Shown: piece after piece, positions 8,016 through 16,922 of the stretch | How positions within the stretch are numbered: position 1 is the stretch's first letter | How the letters are laid out: each line of letters opens with the position of its first letter | Assembly (NCBI GenBank): GCA_031267075.1 | Contig: JAIRZU010000005.1 | Coordinates: 1-64,000 of the forward strand | DNA length: 64,000 nucleotides | Direction: 5' to 3' | Origin: Holosporales bacterium | Lineage (GTDB): Bacteria > Pseudomonadota > Alphaproteobacteria > RUG11792 | The notes under the pieces: model-generated | Seen by the model: the letters and a program-made list of their open reading frames with translations, nothing else | What the model was told of the DNA's origin: nothing | The model's database searches: none | Position numbers and translations under genes: made by a program

Positions 8016-9959
8016 ATGCACATATACAGCGTCGCCGTCCTAAGGGATCTCAATGGATCGTACTCATACTCCCATGATGACGTACTACCAATCGGGCAGC
8101 TCGTAATCGTCGACTTTAGGAACAGCTGCATAGTCGGGATAATCGTAGGAGTTGATGACAATGGGCATGACAATTTCAAGGGGAAAATCAAGAGGATCGA
8201 CTCCATACTCCCATACGGCATCCTAAAGGAATATGTCGAGCTTGCGCAGTTCATCACGGAGTACTACTTCTCGAGGCTTGGTTCAGTTTTCAAATCCATC
8301 ATCCCATTTGCTGTTGACCTAATACTGTCGGCGGAGAAAAATGGGAGAGGCCATCAGACCTGCAAACCACAAAAAGTAGAATTAAACAGTGAGCAAACCG
8401 ACGCCGTCATGGCACTCAAAAAATTCAAAGACACGTTTAGAGTTAGCTTACTCCACGGCCTCACGGGCTCCGGGAAAACCGAGGTATTCCTAGAGTTCTT
8501 GAAGGATATGCTCGATAGGCAGATCTTAATCATGGTGCCGGAAATAGCTCTATCAAGAGAGCTAGCTCAGAAGGTGGCCGCCAGGTTGGAGGTAGATGTC
8601 TTTATCTGGCATAACTCGATATCGAAGGTAAAGAAGTTAGAAATATGGAGGAAGGCGATACATGGAGAAAGCATGGTAGTGATCGGAGCGAGGTCCGCTG
8701 TGTTCATTCCATTCCGTAACCTCGCGGCGATAGTGGTAGATGAGGAGCATGATGTATCATTTAAACAGGATGAGGGCCATATCTACAATGCGAGGGATAT
8801 GGCGATCTACCTCGGCTACCGTCTTGAAATTCCAGTGATCCTCTCTTCCGCTACCCCATCAATTGAATCTTATAACAATGCCAAAGGCGGGAAGTACGAG
8901 TATGTCAATTTACCATCTAGATACCGGGGAGCGGCGCTTCCTGAGATTACCATAGACGACCTGAGGAGCGAGAAATCATACCGCAGCCTGAGCTCGTACT
9001 CTATCGAGAAGATTAACGAATGCCTCGCATCCAACAAGCAAGCTCTCGTGTTCGTGAACCGACGTGGGCACACACCGAGGGTTCTATGCAGATCTTGTGG
9101 ATGGAAGATAACGTGCACTACATGCTCGGCGTGGCTCTGCTACCACCAGAGCACCGGTGAATTTATCTGCCATTACTGCGGTCGCAAAATCGCCCCTGTG
9201 AGTTGCTGCGCCGAGTGCGGGAAGGAGACTTTAATCGGCGCCGGCACAGGAATTGAAAAGGTCTTTCATGAGTGCGAAGAGCTTTTCGAGGGAGCCAGCA
9301 TATTGGTACTCTCAAGCGACACCATCGATACCCCGAACAAAATCTCCAACGCGATCGAGAGGATTAAGAACAACGAGGTGAATATAATCCTAGGAACACA
9401 GCTTGTGGCGAAGGGACATAACTTCGATAATTTAAGCCTGGTCATTGTAGCGTGTGCAGATTCAATGCTGTATGGAGATGACTTCAGAGCTACTGAGCGT
9501 GCATTCCAGATGATTCAGCAGGTTTCAGGGAGGGCAGGCCGGGTGAACATGGAGCGTTCAGAGGTCGTTATACAAACGTACAACCCAGACGACGAACTCA
9601 TGCAACTGATAAAATGTAACGATTTTGAAAAGCTGTATGACATGGAGATTTGCAATCGGCAGGCCATGGATATGCCACCGTTCGGCAAGGTGGCAAGCAT
9701 AGTAATATCTTCCATGTCTGAAAAGAAAGCCACGGCCTTCGCTAACAGATTGGTTAGTAGCGCCCCAAGGATACCTCATACAAAAGTCCTAGGGCCTATC
9801 CAACCCGCTATATACAGGGTGCGCTCAAGATACAGACAGAGGATCATAGTGGTATCAAAAAACCAGCTTCACGAGTACCTTAAGGAGTGGCTAGGCAACA
9901 TCAACCCCCCAAGAGATATCAAGCTAACCATCGATGTTGATCCCTATAATTTCACGTAG
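8016..9959 (+). CDS. priA: primosomal replication protein PriA
   Basis: PriA is the superfamily 2 helicase that restarts collapsed replication forks. It has an N-terminal DNA-binding part (about 1-110), Walker A GLTGSGKTE near residue 152, Walker B DEEH, and a zinc-binding insert with paired cysteines (CRSCGW, CTTC, CHYCG, CAECG) near 345-395. At 647 residues it is a little short compared with E. coli (732) but complete in motif order. The start follows the gp25-like gene by 12 nt. Confidence 0.95.
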   Translation: MHIYSVAVLRDLNGSYSYSHDDVLPIGQLVIVDFRNSCIVGIIVGVDDNGHDNFKGKIKRIDSILPYGILKEYVELAQFITEYYFSRLGSVFKSIIPFAVDLILSAEKNGRGHQTCKPQKVELNSEQTDAVMALKKFKDTFRVSLLHGLTGSGKTEVFLEFLKDMLDRQILIMVPEIALSRELAQKVAARLEVDVFIWHNSISKVKKLEIWRKAIHGESMVVIGARSAVFIPFRNLAAIVVDEEHDVSFKQDEGHIYNARDMAIYLGYRLEIPVILSSATPSIESYNNAKGGKYEYVNLPSRYRGAALPEITIDDLRSEKSYRSLSSYSIEKINECLASNKQALVFVNRRGHTPRVLCRSCGWKITCTTCSAWLCYHQSTGEFICHYCGRKIAPVSCCAECGKETLIGAGTGIEKVFHECEELFEGASILVLSSDTIDTPNKISNAIERIKNNEVNIILGTQLVAKGHNFDNLSLVIVACADSMLYGDDFRATERAFQMIQQVSGRAGRVNMERSEVVIQTYNPDDELMQLIKCNDFEKLYDMEICNRQAMDMPPFGKVASIVISSMSEKKATAFANRLVSSAPRIPHTKVLGPIQPAIYRVRSRYRQRIIVVSKNQLHEYLKEWLGNINPPRDIKLTIDVDPYNFT

Positions 9960-10034
9960 CCTGGCGTCATAAACATATCGTATCTATCTTGTTATTTATG
10001 AGATTTGGTATTGTATATGATACAGGTGGAAGGG

Positions 10035-10050
10035 TTAAAAAGTAGTTAAC
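10035..10050. promoter_or_regulatory. CtrA-type binding box
   Basis: TTAA-AAAGTAG-TTAAC is a perfect box. Its flanks (GGAAGGGTT before and ACGGA after, then CATGGGCG) match the leaders of the AG-tract family, but no paralogue body follows on the minus strand. It may be the relic of a lost copy, or may act on pntA 137 nt away. Confidence 0.5.
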
Positions 10051-10186
10051 GGAAGCTCTCATTTTTTGAGGCATGGGCGAATTTGTAGAGGGCTCTACAG
10101 CGCACCCGGCCAGCCCTGTCCTACACAACCTCCCAGATCTTGAAAGAGTGTCCTGATGCGTGGTATAACAACCCGCATAGCCCTTA

Positions 10187-11323
10187 TTGAGCCGCAATGA
10201 AAAGTTGGTCATTTTTGTAGCTAAGGAAAATGGAGATCGCAGGGTAGCGGTAACTCCTGAAGCCGCGAAGAAGTACGTAGACTCTGGCGGCTCAGTTGTT
10301 ATTGAAAGCGGAGCAGGAGAGGAGGCTGGGTATTCCGATTCTTCCTATGAAGCAGCTGGCGCTGTGGTCTCAACTGAGAAAGGCGTAGCTGGTGCCGATA
10401 TCGTAATTTCCATCAATCCACTCGATGAGAAGATGGTGAAGCAGCTCTCTAAGGGGACTATCGTAATATCCACACAGGAGCCGCATGCTAACCCAAATAA
10501 CATCAAGTTATTTTTGAAGCATGGGATTACGACGTTTGCATTGGAGTTCATTCCTAGAACCACGAGGGCTCAGTACATGGACATCCTGTCATCTCAGGCG
10601 TGTCTCGCTGGGTACAAGGCCGTCATCGAAGCGGCTCACTATTTCGATAGAGGGTTGCCGCTACTGATAACATCTGCTGGCACTATACCGGCAGCCAAGA
10701 TACTTGTAGTTGGTGCTGGAGTCGCTGGCCTGCAGGCAATAGCAACTGCTAGGAGGCTGGGAGCGATCGTAAGTGCCTTCGATGTTAGAGCCGATGCGAA
10801 GGAGCAGGTTGAAAGTTTAGGAGCTAAGTTCGTGGATGTGAATTCCAGCGAAGCGACTAATGGTGTGTATGCGACTGAGATGAGTGAGGTGTATAAACGC
10901 GCCCAGGAAGACAAGCTACGAGAGGTATTACCAGGGCAGGATATCGTAATTACAACAGCTCAGATCCCAGGTAAAAAGGCCCCTATCGTGATCAAAAGCG
11001 ACATGGTAAAACTGATGAAGCATGGCTCTATCATAATAGACCTCGCATCAAAGACTGGTGGGAATTGCGAGTGTACGGTCCAAGGGCAAATCACTGATAT
11101 CAACGGCGTGAAGGTTATGGCGTTCGATAACATTCTGAACCTGATCGCGGCTGATGCCTCGCGCTTGTTCTCGAAGAACGTATCTGCCTTCCTCGACCTC
11201 TTACTTCAAGAGATGAAGAACTGTAACTCAGACATAGCAGCCATCAGCAATGATATCATCAAGGAAACACTGCTAACATACGACGGAGTTCCGGTAAGCA
11301 GTCGGCTTCAGATGTCGGAGTGA
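10187..11323 (+). CDS. pntA: NAD(P) transhydrogenase alpha subunit, NAD-binding part
   Basis: Proton-translocating transhydrogenase moves hydride between NADH and NADP+ using the proton gradient. The 378 residues match the separate alpha-1 subunit of split enzymes: ENGDRRVAVTPE at the N-terminus, the RAQYMDILSSQA segment, and the Rossmann motif GAGVAGLQAIATARRLGA near 180. Membrane subunits (pntAB, pntB) are not adjacent. The reading frame opens with TTG at 10187; a second TTG at 10205 is an alternative, and no clear ribosome site decides it. Confidence 0.92.
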   Translation: MSRNEKLVIFVAKENGDRRVAVTPEAAKKYVDSGGSVVIESGAGEEAGYSDSSYEAAGAVVSTEKGVAGADIVISINPLDEKMVKQLSKGTIVISTQEPHANPNNIKLFLKHGITTFALEFIPRTTRAQYMDILSSQACLAGYKAVIEAAHYFDRGLPLLITSAGTIPAAKILVVGAGVAGLQAIATARRLGAIVSAFDVRADAKEQVESLGAKFVDVNSSEATNGVYATEMSEVYKRAQEDKLREVLPGQDIVITTAQIPGKKAPIVIKSDMVKLMKHGSIIIDLASKTGGNCECTVQGQITDINGVKVMAFDNILNLIAADASRLFSKNVSAFLDLLLQEMKNCNSDIAAISNDIIKETLLTYDGVPVSSRLQMSE

Positions 11324-11400
11324 ATCCATGGATGCTGCTTTCTGGCAGCTGAATTATGTGGTATCATTCCGAGATGTTGTTACCCCGTAGTTGGGGTCGT

Positions 11401-11808
11401 ATGTCTAAATTGAATCTGTTCGTTCCGCAGAAGAGAAAGACCACCGGGCGGAGGAATGACAAGGTTGCTACTCAACTTAAGGAGCTCTTTTCATTGGCAT
11501 TGATACGGGGTGACTTTCACGTATTACCGAAGCGTGAGGCGGAGTCCATGCCGCCCTGTATGATCACCATCACGCACGTTGACCTCTCTCGCGACCTCTG
11601 CAATGCAGTCGTATTTTTCCGTACGCTCAGTGGAACGATGATCGATGAAGCCATGAAATTCCTGGAGCTCCAAACTCACTTCTTCAAGGATCTGATAGCG
11701 AAGAAGCTATCACTGCGGACCATCCCAAACCTTAGGTTTAAGTTTGATCAGACTTCTGAGGCAGCCAACAGAATAGATGAGTTACTGAAAAATGACAGTG
11801 TCACGTGA
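11401..11808 (+). CDS. rbfA: ribosome-binding factor A
   Basis: RbfA is a KH-fold protein needed for late 16S rRNA 5' end maturation of the 30S subunit. It shows the usual pattern: RRNDKVATQLKELFSLAL near the N-terminus, ITHVDLSRDLCNAVVFF in the centre, and LRTIPNLRFKFDQTSEAANRIDELL at the end. I prefer the ATG at 11401 (135 residues); the frame is open to an ATG at 11356. It overlaps nuoD by 17 nt, so the two are translated from one message. Confidence 0.9.
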   Translation: MSKLNLFVPQKRKTTGRRNDKVATQLKELFSLALIRGDFHVLPKREAESMPPCMITITHVDLSRDLCNAVVFFRTLSGTMIDEAMKFLELQTHFFKDLIAKKLSLRTIPNLRFKFDQTSEAANRIDELLKNDSVT

Positions 11809-12922
11809 TAGCACCTACACTCTAAATTTCGGGCCTCATCACCCGTCAACCCACGGGATTTTGAGATTGAAATTGACGATGGCAGGAGAGAGTGTAGTTG
11901 CCTGTGAGCCGATCATAGGCTACCTCCACAGGGGCGTCGAGAAGATCGTAGAGAGCAAGGGATTCATGTCGATAATTCCCTACCTTGATAGGTTGGATTA
12001 TCTCTCTCCTGCGATCCAGGAGCATGCATATGTTATGGCTATCGAGAAGCTGCTAGATGTGAATGTGCCTGAGAGAGCCACCTTGATACGTACTATTTTT
12101 GACGAGCTAACTAGGATCTCGAGTCACATCATGAGCATAGGTAGTATGACGTTTGACCTGGGGTGCCTCAGCTTGTTCCTCTATGGTATGGAGGAAAGAG
12201 AGAAGATAATGTCGATCTTCCAGAAGACGACTGGGTCCAGGATGCATATAGCATACTACACTCCCGGAGGCGTTGTCAACGACATTCATGAATCTGCCGT
12301 CGATGAGATTAGGGGGTTCATTGGGGGGTTCATTGGGGGGATTGGGTTCTACATGGATGCCGTGGAGAAGCTAGCTCTCAACAATAGAATCTTCAAAGAG
12401 AGGACTATTGGAGTGGGAAAGATCAAGGCGGAAGAGGCAGTAAAGAATGGGCTTTCCGGAGTTAACCTAAGGGCCTCTGGTGTGGACTACGACATCAGGA
12501 AAGCTGCTCCGTACGGTGCATATGAGATGTTGGATTTCAAGACGATAACGTTACGCGATGGCGATTGCTATGCCAGGATGCACCTTAGGGTTCTGGAGAT
12601 TAAACAGAGCATCGAGCTGATTGAGCAGTGCATCGCTATGCTCCAGCCAGGAGAGGTCTGCAATAGCAGCTGCGCAAAACTCCTATCAAAAGGCCTTCCT
12701 AAAAATACGATCATCTACACATCAACAGAGACCCCACGCGGTGAATTCGGAGTGCATATGGTAATCGGGAGTGATCGGCATAAGGTGCATAGGATGCACT
12801 TCAAATCCCCCTCCTTCGCACATGTCCAATTTCTGGAGAAGCTTCTGGTTGGAGTTAAAATTCCAGACATCACAGCAATCCTAGGGTCTATCGATTTCAT
12901 AATGGGCTGCTGCGACAGGTGA
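11792..12922 (+). CDS. nuoD: NADH-quinone oxidoreductase subunit D
   Basis: NuoD is the 49-kDa subunit of the peripheral arm of complex I, lining the quinone site. The start NFGPHHPSTHGILRLKLTM carries the conserved HPSTHG, and EPIIGYLHRGVEK follows. The C-terminal PRGEFG and the final DIDFxMGxxDR-type end (SIDFIMGCCDR) are present. At 376 residues it is slightly short. A 12-bp tandem repeat (GGGTTCATTGGG twice) near 12311 gives FIGGFIGG, an unusual glycine-rich insertion. Other nuo genes are elsewhere, a dispersed arrangement typical of reduced alphaproteobacteria. Confidence 0.96.
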   Translation: MTVSRDSTYTLNFGPHHPSTHGILRLKLTMAGESVVACEPIIGYLHRGVEKIVESKGFMSIIPYLDRLDYLSPAIQEHAYVMAIEKLLDVNVPERATLIRTIFDELTRISSHIMSIGSMTFDLGCLSLFLYGMEEREKIMSIFQKTTGSRMHIAYYTPGGVVNDIHESAVDEIRGFIGGFIGGIGFYMDAVEKLALNNRIFKERTIGVGKIKAEEAVKNGLSGVNLRASGVDYDIRKAAPYGAYEMLDFKTITLRDGDCYARMHLRVLEIKQSIELIEQCIAMLQPGEVCNSSCAKLLSKGLPKNTIIYTSTETPRGEFGVHMVIGSDRHKVHRMHFKSPSFAHVQFLEKLLVGVKIPDITAILGSIDFIMGCCDR

Positions 12923-12954
12923 GTCGATTGGGGCAGGATGGAGTTACGGATTAT

Positions 12955-12983
12955 TTGACACCTGGAGTATGGTGTGATAGCAT
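12955..12983 (+). promoter_or_regulatory. sigma70 promoter for rpmB-secB
   Basis: TTGACA, a 17-nt spacer and TAGCAT, 49 nt upstream of the rpmB ATG. Confidence 0.65.
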
Positions 12984-13031
12984 CTCGTTAAAGCTGTTCG
13001 CTTAGGCGGGTTGTTGGTAGGTTAGGTTGTT

Positions 13032-13316
13032 ATGACTAGAAGGTGTGAGTTAACTGGAAAGACCGTGCAGTACGGATGTAACGTCAGTCACGCGAACAAT
13101 AAGCTGAGCAAGCGGTTTTTGCCGAATCTGCAGAATGTATCGTTTTTCAGTGATACGCTTAAACGGACCGTCAGGGTACGCACAACTCCTCATGGTATTA
13201 GAAGTGTCGAGGCCAATGGCGGTTTCGATATGTATCTGCTGAAGACTGATGATGCGAGATTGGGGAAGAATGTGCTGGCAGTTAAGCGCCAGCTAAAAGC
13301 CAAGAAACTTACATAA
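13032..13316 (+). CDS. rpmB: 50S ribosomal protein L28
   Basis: L28 is a small basic protein of the large subunit. The 94 residues begin MTRRCELTGKTVQYG and include NVSHANNKLSKRFLPNLQ, both hallmarks of the family, and TPHGIRSVEANGGFD. The length matches alphaproteobacterial L28. secB follows after 17 nt. Confidence 0.97.
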   Translation: MTRRCELTGKTVQYGCNVSHANNKLSKRFLPNLQNVSFFSDTLKRTVRVRTTPHGIRSVEANGGFDMYLLKTDDARLGKNVLAVKRQLKAKKLT

Positions 13317-13333
13317 TTTAGGAAGGGCACAGA

Positions 13334-13810
13334 ATGGCTACTACCACAGAAGAATCAAACGAGCTACGCAGTCCGTTTTACATTCACGATCAGTACGTCA
13401 AAGATCTGACTTTTGAGAATCCGAACTTTTTGATGAAATATAGCCAGGAGCCATCTCAGCCGCAGGTCACCGTCAATGTGGAGGCCAGTGTCGCGTCGCT
13501 TGATAATGGCAATTACGAAGTCACCTTGGATATAGCAGTCAAGTCAACCGTCGAAGATACTCAGCTCTTTGTGCTGGAATTGAAGTACGCAGGACTGATC
13601 GCTGTTGCACCCGAGATCCAGCAGGATATACTCGAGACTGTGCTGCTTGTGCATTGTCCGTTCCTCATGTTTCCGTATGCCAGAGAGATCGTGTCGTCGG
13701 TAACAAGCTCTGGTGGCTACCCACCACTCATGATAGAGCCTATCGATTTCGCCTCCCTTTATATCTCCAAGAAACAGCAGGGTGAGAAGCAGGTTAATGC
13801 TGCTGGGTGA
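13334..13810 (+). CDS. secB: protein-export chaperone SecB
   Basis: SecB is the cytoplasmic tetrameric chaperone that holds preproteins unfolded and passes them to SecA. The signature YVKDLTFENPN is at residues 20-30, and the C-terminal half contains VLLVHCPFLMFPYAREIVSS and GGYPPLMIEPIDFASLY. 158 residues, typical length. The ATG at 13334 follows AGGAAGGGCAC. Its presence fits a genome exporting many Sec-dependent proteins. Confidence 0.96.
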   Translation: MATTTEESNELRSPFYIHDQYVKDLTFENPNFLMKYSQEPSQPQVTVNVEASVASLDNGNYEVTLDIAVKSTVEDTQLFVLELKYAGLIAVAPEIQQDILETVLLVHCPFLMFPYAREIVSSVTSSGGYPPLMIEPIDFASLYISKKQQGEKQVNAAG

Positions 13811-13934
13811 GCGTAGACCAAGGTTCACAGTCAGAGCATCGTACTATATCTCTATGGGCGATTTTTGAAGGCGACAGCCTGCGAGAGTTACGGTATAATC
13901 TTTAGGTGATTCTCATCAGCAGTAATTATTTGGT

Positions 13935-15734
13935 ATGCGGTCTGTCAGTGCAACAGAGTTTAGGACACATACGTGTAACGAGCTTAACCTTAGTAATGTT
14001 GGGGAATCTGTATCCCTCTGTGGATTTGTTCATAAGCTAAGGGATCATGGCGGCTTGCTCTTCATAGACCTACGTGATCATTACGGGGTAACTCAGTGTG
14101 TCCTCCAGGAAACAGATGCATCCTTCGTTGAGGCCGAGAAGCTGAAAGACGAGTCGATCATAAAGATAACTGGTACCGTCGTGAAGCGTGATATCTCAAC
14201 GGTGAATGCGGCGATGAGTACCGGAGAGATTGAGATCTGCATCAGCGGGATAGAGGTGCTGTCCCAGCCTGAAAAGCCTCTCCCGATTCAGGTGAATGTT
14301 GATAATGAGTTCCCTGAGGAGACGAGGCTTAAGTACAGGTACATCGATCTTCGCAGACGCAAGATGCACGATAACATAGTTCTGCGATCAAACATAATCT
14401 CGCATATCAGGATGCAGATGATAGAGATGGGCTTCCTAGAATTTCAGACTCCCATCCTGACGTCATCGTCCCCTGAGGGAGCCAGAGACTACATCATCCC
14501 CAGCCGAATCCACCCAGGTAAGTTTTACGCTCTCCCACAGGCCCCACAGCAATTCAAGCAGCTCTTAATGGTAGCTGGGTTCGATAGGTACTTCCAGATT
14601 GCTCCATGCTTTAGGGATGAGGATGCTAGGGCCGACAGGTCTCCCGGGGAGTTTTACCAGCTAGATATCGAGATGAGCTTCGTTTCGCAAGATGACGTAT
14701 TTGCAGTAGTTGAGAACGTCCTCCACAGCACGTTCGCGAAATTCGCGAGGCCTGGGTACTCGATCACAGACACTCCATTTGAGAGAATCACGTATGATGA
14801 TGCTCTCCTTCACTATGGTACCGATAAGCCAGATCTAAGGAACCCGCTGCTTATTCAAGACGTCACCAGTATCTTCAAGGCATCCGCGTTTACTGCCTTC
14901 GCTGAGAAGGTTAAGGAGGGAGCGCTTGTAAGGAGCATTAATGTTCCACACTGCTCTAGCGAGCCGCGTGCATTTTTCGAGAGAATCAATGACTGGGCCA
15001 AGAGCATCGGACTTCCTGGGCTCGGCTATATCACGATGATATCTGATTCAGAGTTCAAAGGTCCAATAGCTAAATTCCTAAGCGAATCAGAGCTGACAGA
15101 GATAGCGAAGATCAACGGTATGGCAGCTGGTGATGTGACCTTTTTCATATGTGACAATAACGCAGCCCATTTGGCTGGGATGGTACGTACTCACTTGGCA
15201 AGAGAGCTGAAGCTGATAGAGCAGAACGCATATAGATTCTGCTGGATCGTCGACTTCCCGATGTTTGAATATGAGGATGAGCTGAAGAGCATTGTGTTTT
15301 CACATAATCCGTTCTCAATGCCGCAGGGGGGGCTTGAGGCCCTGAATACAAAGGACCCCCTCGAGATCAAAGCGATGCAGTACGACATCGTTTGTAATGG
15401 GATAGAGCTGTCGAGTGGCGCCGTCAGGAATCATATCCCGGAGATTATGTATAGGGCATTTGAAATCGCCTCATATAGCCGGGAGGTTGTCGATAGTAAG
15501 TTCAGTGGAATGATCCAAGCATTCAAATGTGGGACGCCGCCTCATGGTGGCTGTGCTCCGGGAATAGATAGGATAGTGATGCTAATCGCCGATACAGAGA
15601 ATATCAGAGAGGTGATCGCATTTCCATTTAACCAGCAGGCTCAGGACCTCATGATGGGAGCCCCAGCTGATGTCACTGAACAGCAGCTAAAAGAGCTCCA
15701 CATCTCTGTGCTTCAAAAGGTAGGTAAGGGGTAG
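13935..15734 (+). CDS. aspS: aspartate-tRNA ligase
   Basis: This class II synthetase charges tRNA-Asp (and often tRNA-Asn in bacteria that also have GatCAB). An N-terminal OB-fold anticodon domain (about 1-110) is followed by motif 1 (KYRYIDLRR), motif 2 (CFRDEDARADR), a GAD insert (about 290-420) and motif 3 (PHGGCAPGIDRIVML). At 599 residues it is the standard bacterial type. The stop lies 5 nt from the convergent secreted-protein gene, with no obvious terminator between. Confidence 0.97.
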   Translation: MRSVSATEFRTHTCNELNLSNVGESVSLCGFVHKLRDHGGLLFIDLRDHYGVTQCVLQETDASFVEAEKLKDESIIKITGTVVKRDISTVNAAMSTGEIEICISGIEVLSQPEKPLPIQVNVDNEFPEETRLKYRYIDLRRRKMHDNIVLRSNIISHIRMQMIEMGFLEFQTPILTSSSPEGARDYIIPSRIHPGKFYALPQAPQQFKQLLMVAGFDRYFQIAPCFRDEDARADRSPGEFYQLDIEMSFVSQDDVFAVVENVLHSTFAKFARPGYSITDTPFERITYDDALLHYGTDKPDLRNPLLIQDVTSIFKASAFTAFAEKVKEGALVRSINVPHCSSEPRAFFERINDWAKSIGLPGLGYITMISDSEFKGPIAKFLSESELTEIAKINGMAAGDVTFFICDNNAAHLAGMVRTHLARELKLIEQNAYRFCWIVDFPMFEYEDELKSIVFSHNPFSMPQGGLEALNTKDPLEIKAMQYDIVCNGIELSSGAVRNHIPEIMYRAFEIASYSREVVDSKFSGMIQAFKCGTPPHGGCAPGIDRIVMLIADTENIREVIAFPFNQQAQDLMMGAPADVTEQQLKELHISVLQKVGKG

Positions 15735-15739
15735 GATGT

Positions 15740-16629
15740 TTAGCTCTCAGGTAGTACGTCGATTTTCAGGAAAGCTCCGTTGCTTTTGCCCTGCTTGACA
15801 TGCGCGTACATCGCAGGTACTGTCGCTGCTATACTCGTGGGAGGGTCTGTCTGCCCTGTGTATGCGGTTTGTACGTTGAAGGCGGCTGTAGCAGCTGGGT
15901 CTGGATCTGGTAGATTTTGCCTAGTGTCATTGACCGCTCCCACGTATATCGTGTAAGCACTGCTAAGGCAATGTGCAATGTAATATTTCATTTGGGTGGG
16001 CTCAACGGTGTTGGGGCCCCCGCTGCTGCTCAGCATATACCCTATCATATAGGCGAGCTCCCAGTCAGTTTTACTTATGCAGATCATCCTGTCAAGGCTT
16101 GTTCCGTTGATGTTGACTTCCGCGTACAGCATCCATCTTGGTTCGTTGTTTATGTGATATTTCTGTAGTTCTCTTAGCCCTTTACTACATCTTTCTGTAG
16201 TCAGTTGTCTGCTGTTTAGGGCAATCATTATCATTTCAATCAGCCAATCCGGTACCTGTGCCCACTCTTTGAGATCCCATATTAGCTGTTGGTGTTCTAT
16301 GTGTGGACGTAGGAGGTTCTCTATTCTGCCGCTGATCACTTCGCTTATCACGCCACGTAGGTCTGCGACAAACACTGCTGAGTCGCCTCCAGTTGCAGCT
16401 GCAGTAAGTCGCCCTATTGCTCCTTCGAGCCCCTCTATTTTTTGCTTGAGCTTATCTATCTCTTCTCTGTTCCGTGCGGCCTCGCGGTATATCCCAGTAC
16501 CGCCAACTGGTACAGATGCCTCTCCCCTACTTACAACTAAAGACTCTCTCTCTCTCTCTCTCTAGAACTCCAGGCCTCACAGGCTATTAGTCCTAGTATG
16601 AGTGTTGATGTTACAAGTTTGCTTTTCAT
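15740..16629 (-). CDS. secreted protein, AG-tract family copy 2, frame interrupted
   Basis: The ATG at 16629 opens a signal peptide (MKSKLVTSTLILGLIACEAW) in a leader shared with copies 1 and 3. After (AG)10 this frame ends at TAG. The body is open in the +2 frame from a TAG inside TCTAGA, through SLVVSRGEASVPVGGTG and a coiled-coil stretch (NREEIDKLKQKIEGLEG), to a unique C-terminal 210 residues that I do not recognise. One AG fewer or two more would join signal and body. A GTG at 16375 is the longest internal start. The body is unrelated at sight to copies 1 and 3 after the coiled coil. Confidence 0.65.
16544..16563 (-). repeat. (AG)10 dinucleotide tract
   Basis: Ten CT units on the plus strand lie between the signal-peptide and body frames of the 15740-16629 gene. 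Confidence 0.9.
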
Positions 16630-16700
16630 GTGTTTCCTCCCCTTGAGGATATAAGATTCTATAAGTAGGTTAGCATGTGAAGGGTTAAAAAATAGTTAAC
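16630..16700 (-). promoter_or_regulatory. conserved leader with CtrA box
   Basis: A CtrA box at 16685-16700, a TATAGAAT block and GGGGAGGAA before the ATG match the leaders of the other two family members. Confidence 0.7.
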
Positions 16701-16771
16701 GGATGAGATTATTTTTCACATGGGCGTAAAAGATTTTGATGTTGGGCAATGTGATGGCAAACCAATTTCCC

Positions 16772-16800
16772 TTGCATCTATTGTGCTTGTGGTGTAACAA
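16772..16800 (+). promoter_or_regulatory. promoter for tRNA-Arg
   Basis: TTGCAT, a 17-nt spacer and TAACAA end 12 nt before the tRNA. Confidence 0.5.
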
Positions 16801-16812
16801 TTATTCAGTTGG

Positions 16813-16889
16813 GCGCCCATGGCTCAATTGGATAGAGCGTCAGACTACGGATCTGGAGGTTGAGAGTTCGAATCTTTCTGGGCGCACCA
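16813..16889 (+). tRNA. tRNA-Arg (ACG)
   Basis: A cloverleaf with acceptor GCGCCCA/TGGGCGC, anticodon loop CTACGGA (ACG) and T-loop GTTCGAATC. CCA is encoded. Confidence 0.95.
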
Positions 16890-16922
16890 CTTGTTAAGTT
16901 TGGTTTGTGTTATGGGGGAATT

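Noticed and set aside
13334..13810. First considered as a type VI sheath protein because of the gp25-like gene
   Set aside because: The YVKDLTFENPN signature and length identify SecB.
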